IMG/VR virus record: IMGVR_UViG_3300009165_000041
Span: 1 to 22,541 of that record
Direction: 5' to 3' (one strand)
DNA length: 22,541 nucleotides
Source: a virus
The notes beneath the pieces are model-generated. The model saw only the letters and a program-made list of their open reading frames with translations. It ran no database searches and was not told where the DNA came from. This document shows positions 16,601 through 22,541 of the stretch, piece by piece. The position numbers and the translations under genes are program-made. Each line of letters starts with the position of its first letter. Position 1 is the first letter of the stretch.

Positions 16601-19600
16601 ACACTAATGCCTTAGGTGCAGTGAATGTTTCACCACCATCGATAATGTCTAAGCGAGTGATACCTGTCTCAACAATGGGAGTTGCTGCTGCGTTCGAACC
16701 ATCACCATCGATAACAATTTGAGTTCCGTAGTGATATCCTGCTCCACCTGAAAGATCGAATCCTGTCAGTTGTCTTGTAGTTACGTTAACTGTAGCATTT
16801 GTTACAGAACCAGCTAGGGGAGGGGTGCCACCATTGATTGTTATAGTGGGCGGCACCACGTAGCCGAAACCTGGATCGAGAATCTCTAGAACTTCAATCT
16901 CACCAGAATCTTTATTAATGGTTGGTGCCAGCTTAGCTAGCTTACCTGACACAATAGCGATCTCAGTAACAGCGCCGTTAACTACTCTTGCAATACCATG
17001 AGCGCCTGTACCAGCACCTGTAATAACAACGTCTGCATATGTGTAGTTCTTTCCAATGCTAGTCATTGTAACAGACATAACTACGCCGTCGTTACGCACA
17101 TTAGCTACTGCTGCTGCTCCAGTACCATCACCAACAATCGAAACAAAGGTGCCACCTGAAACATAACCGCCGCCACCCGCAACTAATGATGGGTTAGTAG
17201 GTGCGCTAACAGTAACCGTTAGAGGAGTAATTTCAGTTGGATCCCAATATCCTTCGCCACTTGCATCAACATTGATGTTCTTGATAACACCATTAGGTGA
17301 TGTTTGAATGCTGACTTCAGCGTCCACACCTAGTACGTTTATTGTTACTGAGGCAGTTGTGTAACCTGACCCTCTGTTGGTCATGCTAACTCTTGTGATC
17401 ACACCATCAGTGATGGTTGGAGTAGCTGTTGCACTTGCTCCATCACCGGTAATTGTTAGAGTGACACCTGATTGATAGCCTTCACCTGAACTCAGAAGAC
17501 GAATAGCACGAATCACACCATCAGCAGTAACTATCGATAGCTGTGCTCCTGAACCAGTTTTGCTTGTGACAAGAACCAAGTCACTATTGGTGTAACCCTC
17601 ACCACAATCAACGATGGTAACACCTGTTATAACACCTGCTGAAATAACTGGTCTTAGTACTGCGCCGTTACCGTACTTGCTGATAACTTGAATAGTGGTG
17701 TCTTCTCCATACAATGTACCACCATTAACAATAGTGACTGAGGCAACGGCGTCTTGAACAATCAATGGCTCGAGAACTGCACCAGTTCCCTTACCTTCAG
17801 TAACAGAAACAATATAACCACCAAAGCTTAATGTCACACCGGTGTCGTCTATTGTTGCATTGTTTGATACAGTGAAAGAGGTGTTGCTGTCAACGGAAAC
17901 AACGTAAGTGTCGTCAGGCACACCAGTGCCGACAACCAAAGCGTCTGCCTTAACAATAGTGCTAGAAAGAAGTTCACCTGCAGGATATTGAATAACTGCG
18001 GAGTTGTTAGTTGTGGTAAATCCTATCAATGACTCGGCTACTGTATATCCACGTCCAGAATTATCAATTAATATGTTTTTGAGACGATATTCAGCATCTA
18101 CGACAGCCGATTCGTTTACTTTGGTTGTACCAAACAAGCGAGTAGGAATGTTGTAGGAAATAATATCGCCATGAAGTTCGTCCAGATCACCACGACGGTA
18201 GATAGATGCTGTAGCAATCTTACCACCCATCTGCAATGAGCCAACAAAGCCCGAACCAGTTTGACATTCAAGTCTAAAGTAGATTGTTGTACCAGCAGCC
18301 ACACCTTTGAATATAGTTGCACCGAGAATAGTATCGTTCTTAAATGTTAGAGAATCAATACCCAACTCATCAGTAACAGAAGGAACGTAGTCGACGTTCA
18401 GGTTAACTGTTTCAATAGGCTGAGTGAAACCAGCATCAAGGAAGAATCGTGCAACTGGACATTGAGTGTAGTTGATTCCTTTATCTGTTGTAGCAATTGA
18501 ACCAACGTATGTTGATCCTACTGAACCACCAGCTTGAGTGACAAGAGAACCATATGCGCCAGCACCACCAACTTGCATAACAGGCTCACCGATCCAAGCA
18601 ACGTCTGGAACGGGAATGTAGGTAATAGCACCATCATGGATGGTTGCAGTAACAGGATAGTAGTCTGTGCCATCGTCGATAAACATCACTTGGGCTCTTG
18701 TATATGTACCACCGTATTCGATAGTTACAGTAGCTGGCCCAGTTGTAATGGTGTCAACTTGTAGAACAGGATTTACGTTATCACCAGGCAAGACAAGTTC
18801 AATCAAGTCACCTGCTTTGTAGTAGTCACCTACACTTCTAAATGTGAATGAGTCGAGTTCTAGAACAGGTAAGAGGTTAGCATCGATACCGTCAATAGCT
18901 GTTACTTCAGCCAATGCACCTGTACCATATCCATCAACCGATAGGAAGTTAATGTTGTCACCAACCTGATGACCGTAACCACGCTTAGCTATAATTGTGT
19001 TTGTCACACCACCCGGAGAAACTTCATCAACAAGAATTTGTCCGTTGATACCAGATCCGCCTGTTAGTGTTAATTCTTGGCCAGGTTTGTATAGAGAACC
19101 TGGACTCTCGATGCTCACATCACCCAGAATATTATCGATCTGAACAATAACGCTTTCGCCTGTCTCACGGAACTTACCTGTGATTTTACCACCCAGAATG
19201 AATTCACCAAAGATAGTGTCTTGTCTTAGTGTACATGTGTAGTAATCGCTACTGATAAGTTGCCATGTAACATCATTATCTACAATGGTTGTGCCTAATG
19301 ATGTTGGAGCATCAGTGTCAGTTGTTCCGCTGTTTTGTGCTTCATACTCTCTGTTACCAATGTTAAGGCGATCACCTCGAGTAACCGAAATAGACGCAGC
19401 CCACAAAGGTAGATCAGGGCTCATCCATGTTACCTTCTGCACTCTATCAACGAATGCAGCTGCAATAGGTGATTGCTGAACCAATGATGATCCGATCAAC
19501 TGTAGAAGATCAACTTCCTGTCCTGGAAGGTTCTTAACTACAATGATTGTTTTTGACTCATACTTGTTGTCTGACGCACGGAAAACATAATCAGCCATGA

Positions 19601-19976
19601 CCTCAGTGTCCACATTCTGATCATAGATCGCTTGCATAGTGTAGCGATATGAATCTAATGTTCCTTTTACACTAACAAGCTCTTTGATGTGCTTAATCAA
19701 AGTGTTTGCATCAACACGGTCTAATTCATTTTGAGGTAGTGATGGTAGAACTTGTAGCTTGATGTAGTTTGAAAATACTTCTGTAGCAAGGTCAACGTCT
19801 TTTTGCTCGATAGCTGCACGAAGGAAACCAATAGGTGACCAAACAGAACCTGTACTATCTGTAGGCTGTTCTAGAAACTCATAATATGATTCAAGTAGTT
19901 TTACAAATACAGGGTTATCACTACGAATAAACTCAGGTACTTGAGATTTGATATAGCTCGATACTGATGGTTTCAT
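13605..19976 (-). CDS. Giant repeat-rich baseplate wedge-type protein in the gp7 position
   Basis: This 2123-residue protein starts at ATG 19976 (MKPSVSSYIKSQVPEFIRSD), 3 bases after the gp6 stop. Residues 1-130 form a probably helical head with VPEFIRSDNPVFVKLLESYY, a motif I recall from large structural proteins of marine T4-like phages. The rest includes a CBM5/12-like module (about 189-242), about 21 GxGY beta-repeats (mostly 640-1110, 1220-1300, 1385-1615 and 1915-1985) and a second CBM5/12-like module (about 1301-1356). A conserved non-repeat block spans about 1700-1810 (LHDSYRYHDYAYKVSTGLSL, LVHPSGFKLFGDI), followed by a hydrophobic stretch at 1825-1851. The protein ends with an HGLFDGQIVFLSFTSGG module near 2065. 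It lies between gp6 and gp8, exactly where T4 has gp7 (1032 residues), but I see no direct gp7 sequence match. Wedge membership is inferred from position and neighbours. Confidence 0.75.
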   Translation of the reverse strand: MKPSVSSYIKSQVPEFIRSDNPVFVKLLESYYEFLEQPTDSTGSVWSPIGFLRAAIEQKDVDLATEVFSNYIKLQVLPSLPQNELDRVDANTLIKHIKELVSVKGTLDSYRYTMQAIYDQNVDTEVMADYVFRASDNKYESKTIIVVKNLPGQEVDLLQLIGSSLVQQSPIAAAFVDRVQKVTWMSPDLPLWAASISVTRGDRLNIGNREYEAQNSGTTDTDAPTSLGTTIVDNDVTWQLISSDYYTCTLRQDTIFGEFILGGKITGKFRETGESVIVQIDNILGDVSIESPGSLYKPGQELTLTGGSGINGQILVDEVSPGGVTNTIIAKRGYGHQVGDNINFLSVDGYGTGALAEVTAIDGIDANLLPVLELDSFTFRSVGDYYKAGDLIELVLPGDNVNPVLQVDTITTGPATVTIEYGGTYTRAQVMFIDDGTDYYPVTATIHDGAITYIPVPDVAWIGEPVMQVGGAGAYGSLVTQAGGSVGSTYVGSIATTDKGINYTQCPVARFFLDAGFTQPIETVNLNVDYVPSVTDELGIDSLTFKNDTILGATIFKGVAAGTTIYFRLECQTGSGFVGSLQMGGKIATASIYRRGDLDELHGDIISYNIPTRLFGTTKVNESAVVDAEYRLKNILIDNSGRGYTVAESLIGFTTTNNSAVIQYPAGELLSSTIVKADALVVGTGVPDDTYVVSVDSNTSFTVSNNATIDDTGVTLSFGGYIVSVTEGKGTGAVLEPLIVQDAVASVTIVNGGTLYGEDTTIQVISKYGNGAVLRPVISAGVITGVTIVDCGEGYTNSDLVLVTSKTGSGAQLSIVTADGVIRAIRLLSSGEGYQSGVTLTITGDGASATATPTITDGVITRVSMTNRGSGYTTASVTINVLGVDAEVSIQTSPNGVIKNINVDASGEGYWDPTEITPLTVTVSAPTNPSLVAGGGGYVSGGTFVSIVGDGTGAAAVANVRNDGVVMSVTMTSIGKNYTYADVVITGAGTGAHGIARVVNGAVTEIAIVSGKLAKLAPTINKDSGEIEVLEILDPGFGYVVPPTITINGGTPPLAGSVTNATVNVTTRQLTGFDLSGGAGYHYGTQIVIDGDGSNAAATPIVETGITRLDIIDGGETFTAPKALVYEEDNATAKVKLNLKEIDAKVKKFIGRNGVGTFLAGDIIFVGVSALRSIKRGVVVKVEGTTTNPVIHYYLQDSYPVQFGAGDYIQCERSAGVHCVAGLGEDAILEANYVNGKITSVYIVNGGTGYPNNSTIEFINMDGAGATATIKTDPLQSDTIVSATVTNGGTGYINSTITVINEWNSGDTYNTGEEVWYGDYQYQAVAGGTAGATPPTHTTGTVSDGAVDWLYLGPKGVMGTVQVHANTNMDSDLLAQKVSGVIGSYDIVEAGALYVTPSIVVYNNPGDAEVEANLLAGAVDSFTITKNGVYSTAPTIYVVGDGAGAGGTTVLASDGTIDSITITPGSGYTWAHAYVATNVGRNAVIQAFADRPIKSVEITNAGTGYNYTFLSVIGDGTAAALSANIAGFGSVTDASVDTQGTKYTQFPTVIVDDVSAIGAISEITIRDKGYGYTTLPLAVIENNDGASAVIAVSNTIGAVKGFNTTDFGFNYKEVPLVSFPLNLIVSDMTYPFMVGELVYVDGYNYPDNDFTKGPHAYVKEVDLDRNLVVLGGTTDIYILTLSAGKNDFLILSEKDSYLVNEISNYIGIGNVIVGERTRLKTRVLWQNRASGVVGNAAVGKYKAVFSKSSGYLSNTDIVLHDSYRYHDYAYKVSTGLSLSDYEQTLKSLVHPSGFKLFGDIVIEGYGSATVDMPTTDTGEQISDVTYLLLFSLYASLYLGAYVGYISELLWLRVSDITPYIIKELASGNVDLSSLLNKLRRGRVNTQLCKFMDMTNPGTLTFVDDTLTNTIAKTSRVAVGSGYSSLTTTVSINTSTGSGAILEAIVSNGEVVAINVVYGGANYNVADTLTISGVGVGANYTLSLANLAITKMTRSVGSWMTDSFGDDCSRFTVNNHSMMIHRDLMHQPTATDMWVKYEVLSPISGIFTSATYTWAADLVTVSEVAHGLFDGQIVFLSFTSGGLNISQPFVITKINDDSFSVEYLGSGTGGNVTVERSFGTKKFI
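14022..14234 (-). repeat. C-terminal GxGY repeat pair in the gp7-position protein
   Basis: Residues about 1915-1985 read SRVAVGSGYSSLTTTV, then GSGAILEAIVSNGEVV, then AINVVYGGANYNVADTLTIS. This pair is separated from the main arrays by the conserved VHPSGFKLFG block. Confidence 0.72.
14424..14504 (-). other. Strongly hydrophobic segment in the gp7-position protein
   Basis: Residues about 1825-1851 (TYLLLFSLYASLYLGAYVGY, then ISELLWL) contain almost no charge over about 25 residues, close to a membrane-segment composition. In a virion protein this may instead be a buried helix or oligomer core. Confidence 0.55.
15132..15824 (-). repeat. GxGY beta-repeat array II in the gp7-position protein
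   Basis: Residues about 1385-1615 carry roughly seven units with turn motifs GALY, GVYS, GSGYT, GTGYN, GTKYT, GYGYT and GFNYK. They alternate with VxxxGDGxxA strands and spacers of about 35-40 residues. Confidence 0.8.
15909..16076 (-). other. CBM5/12-like module (second copy) in the gp7-position protein
   Basis: Residues about 1301-1356 contain EWNSGDTYNTGEEVWYGDYQ, then YQAVAGGTAGATPPTHTTG, then VSDGAVDWLYL. The layout matches the copy in the DUF4815 protein: W..G..Y..G..V, aromatic and A, G..G..P, then SDG.(I/V).W..L. Confidence 0.58.
16077..18059 (-). repeat. GxGY beta-repeat array I in the gp7-position protein
   Basis: Residues about 640-1110 and 1220-1300 carry about twelve units. Typical turns are GRGYT, GEGYT, GEGYQ, GSGYT, GEGYW, GGGYV, GFGYV and GGTGY. 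Each is followed by a VxIxGDGxGAxAxAxV strand pair and then a DGVIxxVxMTNxG strand. A non-repeat block (about 1111-1219) separates the last two units from the rest. Confidence 0.85.
19248..19409 (-). other. CBM5/12-like module (first copy) in the gp7-position protein
   Basis: Residues about 190-243 contain LWAASISVTRGDRLNIGNRE, then YEAQNSGTTDTDAPTS, then IVDNDVTWQLI. It is more diverged than the other two copies but keeps the W...V..GD....R.Y.A..SG....P...D..V.W layout. Confidence 0.48.
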
Positions 19977-19979
19977 TTA

Positions 19980-21803
19980 TTATACCAAGGTTCTGTTTTG
20001 TGTTGGAAGTTCTGCGACGACTTTGATGCTAATATCATCAGGTCTGATTCTTAAAATGTTATTTAATCCTGCAGAAATATCCTGATATGAAGGGACGATA
20101 GTGACACGGAAATCTGAACCATATATCTCAGTAAATTCTAATGAACTCAAACTGATGATGCCCTTAGACAAATCAACTGTGCCTGCGAAGGCCACTTGAA
20201 TAGTTTTACCTACATCGTTAGTGTAGACAGCATAAAGATTAGTGCCGATGTTACTCAAGCGAACCCAGTTCTGTTCTCCGTAAATCTTGAACAATGTAGA
20301 GGTAACTGTGTCTGTGCCGTTTTTAATTTGGTTGTAAAAATTAAGTGTGTATGATTGTGTCTCATTCAGCTTAGGAATCAGTGTTTTATATGCAGTAACG
20401 GCAGTAATGTTGCTGTTAACTGAGTCATCTGTTTCATCGATAACTGTAGAGAACTTTGAGAAGCGGAAATGCTGCCCGAACTTTTCCAACTCAAGCTCTG
20501 AGAAGTCTTGAACAATGTTTTTAATCTCTGTTGCAAGGTTCATTGACTTAGGCAACTTGGTTGGATCATAATACGCTACGGTCGCTACACTAATATTGAT
20601 GTACTCAGGGTCGATGTACTCCAAACCAATAGAGATAACTGACTTCTCTGCAAGAATATCGCTGATATAATCTTTTTCTGTTTGTGTAATGTAGTCGCCG
20701 TACTGGGGCTGAATACAAACCATAACCTTACCATAACGGACAGGATTGTTATCTTCACCGCCCCACACTTTGATCGAGCGCACATTGGCAAAGTATTCTT
20801 GAATAAGGGCTTTATAGTCACTAACTGTAACAGCACGATCCTGCACAATGAAGTGATTAGCAGCGTTGTGTTTGATTTCAGGAATAGTTTCAGGGTCGGC
20901 ACCACCAACTGACTCTTGACTCAATGAGATTCTGTATGATGCAGCGGTAATGTTACTATTACCTTCATGAGCAATGCGTGAAACAGGAACAAACTTCTTA
21001 GCGCCGTTTGATGCAAAGCCTTGTGACGAAACATACTCGAGAACTAAAATGCTGCCCACTGCAGGAATCATACCCATCTGGCCGTTACCGAAGAAGAACT
21101 CATAATAACCATTCATGCCTTCTTGTGTCCAGTAAACCTTTGAGTTTTCGTCCACGTTAAGAATAGTATCAGATCTCTGCCATTGTGTAGGTGTAACGTC
21201 TGATACAGATTGTCTTACAGTCAGCGCTGTTGTAGAGGTATCGACACTTTGATTAGGGATAGGATAAATGACACCAGGTGAATCATCAGTTACATAATAC
21301 TCATATGAGAATAGCACCCCTTCAACCAATTCAACATCATCTAGGGTATAACTACCGTCATTGTTCTTTGGTGCTGATCTATCGTTGAGGGTCACAAACT
21401 GAAATTGAGTGTTGCCCACTGTTGAGATAAATGCCGTGCCTTTTGGTAGAATAAATGTGTCAGGAGCTGATGCACTATTAGCTAGAGTCAATGTATTGAT
21501 CTTAATGTCGACCTTTGCTCTAGATGAGCGAATGCCTCGAGTTCTGTAACCCAGCGCCTTTGCATGAGACAAAACACTCGATCTCTTTGCAGCAGTATCC
21601 AGGAACATTTCGTTTGCAACAAAGTTCGCCATCAAAGCGTTGTAGTGGGTGTTATATGCAAGTGTATCAAGAAGGAATGACAAGCCTGATGCTTCGAAGT
21701 CATAATCCTTGAATTCATCTTTACTTGATAAAAATGTCTTAAGGTTTGCTTTGATCTGATCGAACTCTAGTTCGGTGACCTTCATTGTTGATGGTGCAGC
21801 CAT
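19980..21803 (-). CDS. gp6: Baseplate wedge protein gp6
   Basis: This 607-residue protein starts at ATG 21803, with an AAAGGA site that overlaps the gp25 stop. The N-terminal block (FDQIKANLKTFLSSKDEFKD, then YDFEASGLSFLLDTLAYNTH and FVANEMFLDTAAKRSSV) is the diagnostic gp6 signature. The central block, about residues 290-365 (SYRISLSQESVGGADPETIP, AVTVSDYKALIQEYF, VWGGEDNNP, YGKVMVCIQP), matches the J-like baseplate fold shared by gp6 and phage P2 gpJ. In T4, gp6 (660 residues) dimerises and links wedges into the inner baseplate ring, contacting gp25, gp53 and gp7. The slightly shorter length is within normal spread. The gene ends in two consecutive TAA codons immediately before the next ATG, so the downstream giant gene is probably translated by coupling. 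No frameshift or lost block was seen. Confidence 0.95.
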   Translation of the reverse strand: MAAPSTMKVTELEFDQIKANLKTFLSSKDEFKDYDFEASGLSFLLDTLAYNTHYNALMANFVANEMFLDTAAKRSSVLSHAKALGYRTRGIRSSRAKVDIKINTLTLANSASAPDTFILPKGTAFISTVGNTQFQFVTLNDRSAPKNNDGSYTLDDVELVEGVLFSYEYYVTDDSPGVIYPIPNQSVDTSTTALTVRQSVSDVTPTQWQRSDTILNVDENSKVYWTQEGMNGYYEFFFGNGQMGMIPAVGSILVLEYVSSQGFASNGAKKFVPVSRIAHEGNSNITAASYRISLSQESVGGADPETIPEIKHNAANHFIVQDRAVTVSDYKALIQEYFANVRSIKVWGGEDNNPVRYGKVMVCIQPQYGDYITQTEKDYISDILAEKSVISIGLEYIDPEYINISVATVAYYDPTKLPKSMNLATEIKNIVQDFSELELEKFGQHFRFSKFSTVIDETDDSVNSNITAVTAYKTLIPKLNETQSYTLNFYNQIKNGTDTVTSTLFKIYGEQNWVRLSNIGTNLYAVYTNDVGKTIQVAFAGTVDLSKGIISLSSLEFTEIYGSDFRVTIVPSYQDISAGLNNILRIRPDDISIKVVAELPTQNRTLV

Positions 21804-21809
21804 TTATTT

Positions 21810-21815
21810 TCCTTT
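21810..21815 (-). promoter_or_regulatory. Ribosome binding site AAAGGA for gp6, overlapping the gp25 stop
   Basis: AAAGGA lies 6 bases before ATG 21803 and shares bases with the TAA stop of gp25 (21814-21816). This implies coupled translation of the two partner proteins. Confidence 0.65.
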
Positions 21816-22191
21816 ATCTTACACGTTCAACAGCAATTGGAAGCGTGAATTGTACTTCGGGTGTTTCTTTTAAGCTGAGATATAACAAAATATACATTTC
21901 ATTGTTCTCGGTTGTTATGTCAAGTCTATCGATAGTTGCTCTAGGTTCATACATGAGCAGCAGCTCATTCCACTTACGCTTCAATAGTTCACTGTCAGTG
22001 TTGCTAATGTTTTCAAACAACAAACCACGAATGGAACCACCAAAGTTAGGCTTAAAGAGTTTTTCTCCTCGATTGCACTTAACTAGGTTGCGAACTGCAT
22101 TCTTCACCGCATCGAGGTCGTAGCGCTTCAAAACATCTCTAGTATTAGGATGTTTGATGAAGTTTAAATTTAAGTCTGAATATCTAGGCAT
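21814..22191 (-). CDS. gp25: Baseplate wedge protein gp25
   Basis: This 125-residue protein starts at ATG 22191 (MPRYSDLNLNFIKHPNTRDV); T4 gp25 has 132 residues. The core FKPNFGGSIRGLLFENI and WNELLLMYEPRATIDRLDIT, with a NAVRNLV helix before them, follow the GPW/gp25 family, whose members form the inner wedge of contractile baseplates and nucleate the sheath. The family name includes 'lysozyme' in some databases, but this fold is structural and no catalytic site is visible. It is followed 10 bases later by gp6, its physical partner in the wedge. No ribosome site is visible before the start; the upstream bases are a NATAAATA motif, so expression may come from read-through or a leaderless message. 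Confidence 0.93.
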   Translation of the reverse strand: MPRYSDLNLNFIKHPNTRDVLKRYDLDAVKNAVRNLVKCNRGEKLFKPNFGGSIRGLLFENISNTDSELLKRKWNELLLMYEPRATIDRLDITTENNEMYILLYLSLKETPEVQFTLPIAVERVR

Positions 22192-22195
22192 GGTT

Positions 22196-22203
22196 TATTT
22201 ATC
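22196..22203 (-). promoter_or_regulatory. Late-promoter-like GATAAATA abutting gp25
   Basis: The minus strand reads GATAAATA, overlapping the TGA stop of the upstream gene (22202-22204) and ending only 4 bases before the gp25 ATG. A T4-type late promoter would start the transcript about 6-7 bases downstream, essentially at the ATG. It may therefore give a leaderless gp25 message, serve gp6, or be a chance match. Confidence 0.42.
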
Positions 22204-22541
22204 AGCGAGTAGAAGAATGTCTTTTGTCTTCCATTAGTTGCTTATCAATGGACACATCAGGGCTTCTATGAGAAGGTCTTGTTTTAGAACCACCACCTTG
22301 CTGTTGAGGTACGTTATTAATAACCGTAGTGTTACCTTTACCTTCACCTGATGATGTAGGAGAAGTGGGTGCTGTAAGTGACGGTGCTTTAGGTGCAGTT
22401 GCCTTTGGCGCAACTCCTACTCCATTTTGGTCTAACATTTTTTCCTGTTGCAAAGTTTCATTGACAATACCTTTTTGAGATCTTGTTAATAAGTTCTCAG
22501 CGGCCAACATCTCTACTGCAGCTTTTCCTAAATCTTGATCT
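22202..22541 (-). CDS. C-terminal end of an unidentified protein with a low-complexity tail (partial)
   Basis: The frame is open to the right edge for 10 codons beyond the first visible Met (22510), reading DQDLGKAAVEMLAAENLL, so this is the 3' end of a longer gene; 112 codons are visible and the stop is TGA. The first 40 residues look helical (LAAENLLTRSQKGIVNETLQ). Then comes a Pro/Ala/Thr/Ser-rich linker (APKATAPKAPSLTAPTSPTS), a TTVINNVPQQQGGG stretch, and a basic, polar end (KTRPSHRSPDVSIDKQLMED, then KRHSSTR). Similar TTVINN-type tails occur on tail tape-measure and hub-associated proteins, so a tail hub or tape-measure relative is possible, but I do not recognise the family. It lies 10 bases upstream of gp25. 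Confidence 0.6.
   Translation of the reverse strand, partial: DQDLGKAAVEMLAAENLLTRSQKGIVNETLQQEKMLDQNGVGVAPKATAPKAPSLTAPTSPTSSGEGKGNTTVINNVPQQQGGGSKTRPSHRSPDVSIDKQLMEDKRHSSTR

Noticed and set aside
19979-19984. TATAAT on the minus strand as a host-type -10 box
   Set aside because: It arises from the GTA TAA TAA codons at the gp6 end, has no matching -35 and would leave almost no leader before ATG 19976.
21814-22191. gp25 as an active lysozyme
   Set aside because: The family label is historical; the protein is a 125-residue structural wedge protein with no visible catalytic motif.

Overview
The window is a virion-structure segment of a tailed-phage genome from the T4-like myovirus superfamily, most like the marine branch (cyanophage- or pelagiphage-type relatives). 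Three genes match T4 baseplate wedge proteins at sequence level: gp25, gp6 and gp8. A fourth carries the N-terminal module I recognise as DUF4815, found in large virion proteins of marine T4-like phages. The boundaries between genes carry copies of NATAAATA, the T4/cyanophage late-promoter octamer. Family assignments come from recalled family signatures, because no search was possible. The host cannot be read from this window.

All genes lie on the minus strand and are tightly packed, with no gap over about 50 bases. In transcription order (right to left) they are: the C-terminal end of an unidentified Pro/Ala/Thr/Gly/Gln-rich protein (22541-22202); gp25 (22191-21814); gp6 (21803-19980); a giant 2123-residue repeat protein in the position T4 gives to gp7 (19976-13605); gp8 (13568-12141); a giant 2231-residue DUF4815 protein (12102-5407); a 72-residue coiled-coil protein (5405-5187); a 1023-residue repetitive fiber-like protein (5179-2108); and the first 686 codons of a second fiber-like protein that runs off the left edge (2060-1).

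The genes read as one late assembly module. gp25, gp6 and gp8, probably with the 2123-residue protein, would form the baseplate wedge. The DUF4815 protein probably forms the periphery or fiber-attachment layer, a role T4 gives to gp9/gp10/gp11. The coiled-coil protein and the two fiber-like proteins would decorate it.

The most interesting signal is domain sharing. One 'GxGY' beta-repeat module occurs about 21 times in the gp7-position protein, twice inside gp8 and once or twice in the DUF4815 protein. A CBM5/12-like, putatively sugar-binding module occurs in the gp7-position protein (twice) and the DUF4815 protein (once). An 'HGL/HGM..G..V' module occurs in three different proteins. The baseplate therefore looks like a mosaic built from a small set of interchangeable, possibly glycan-contacting beta modules. 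No RNA genes, CRISPR arrays, insertion sequences or convincing terminators were seen.
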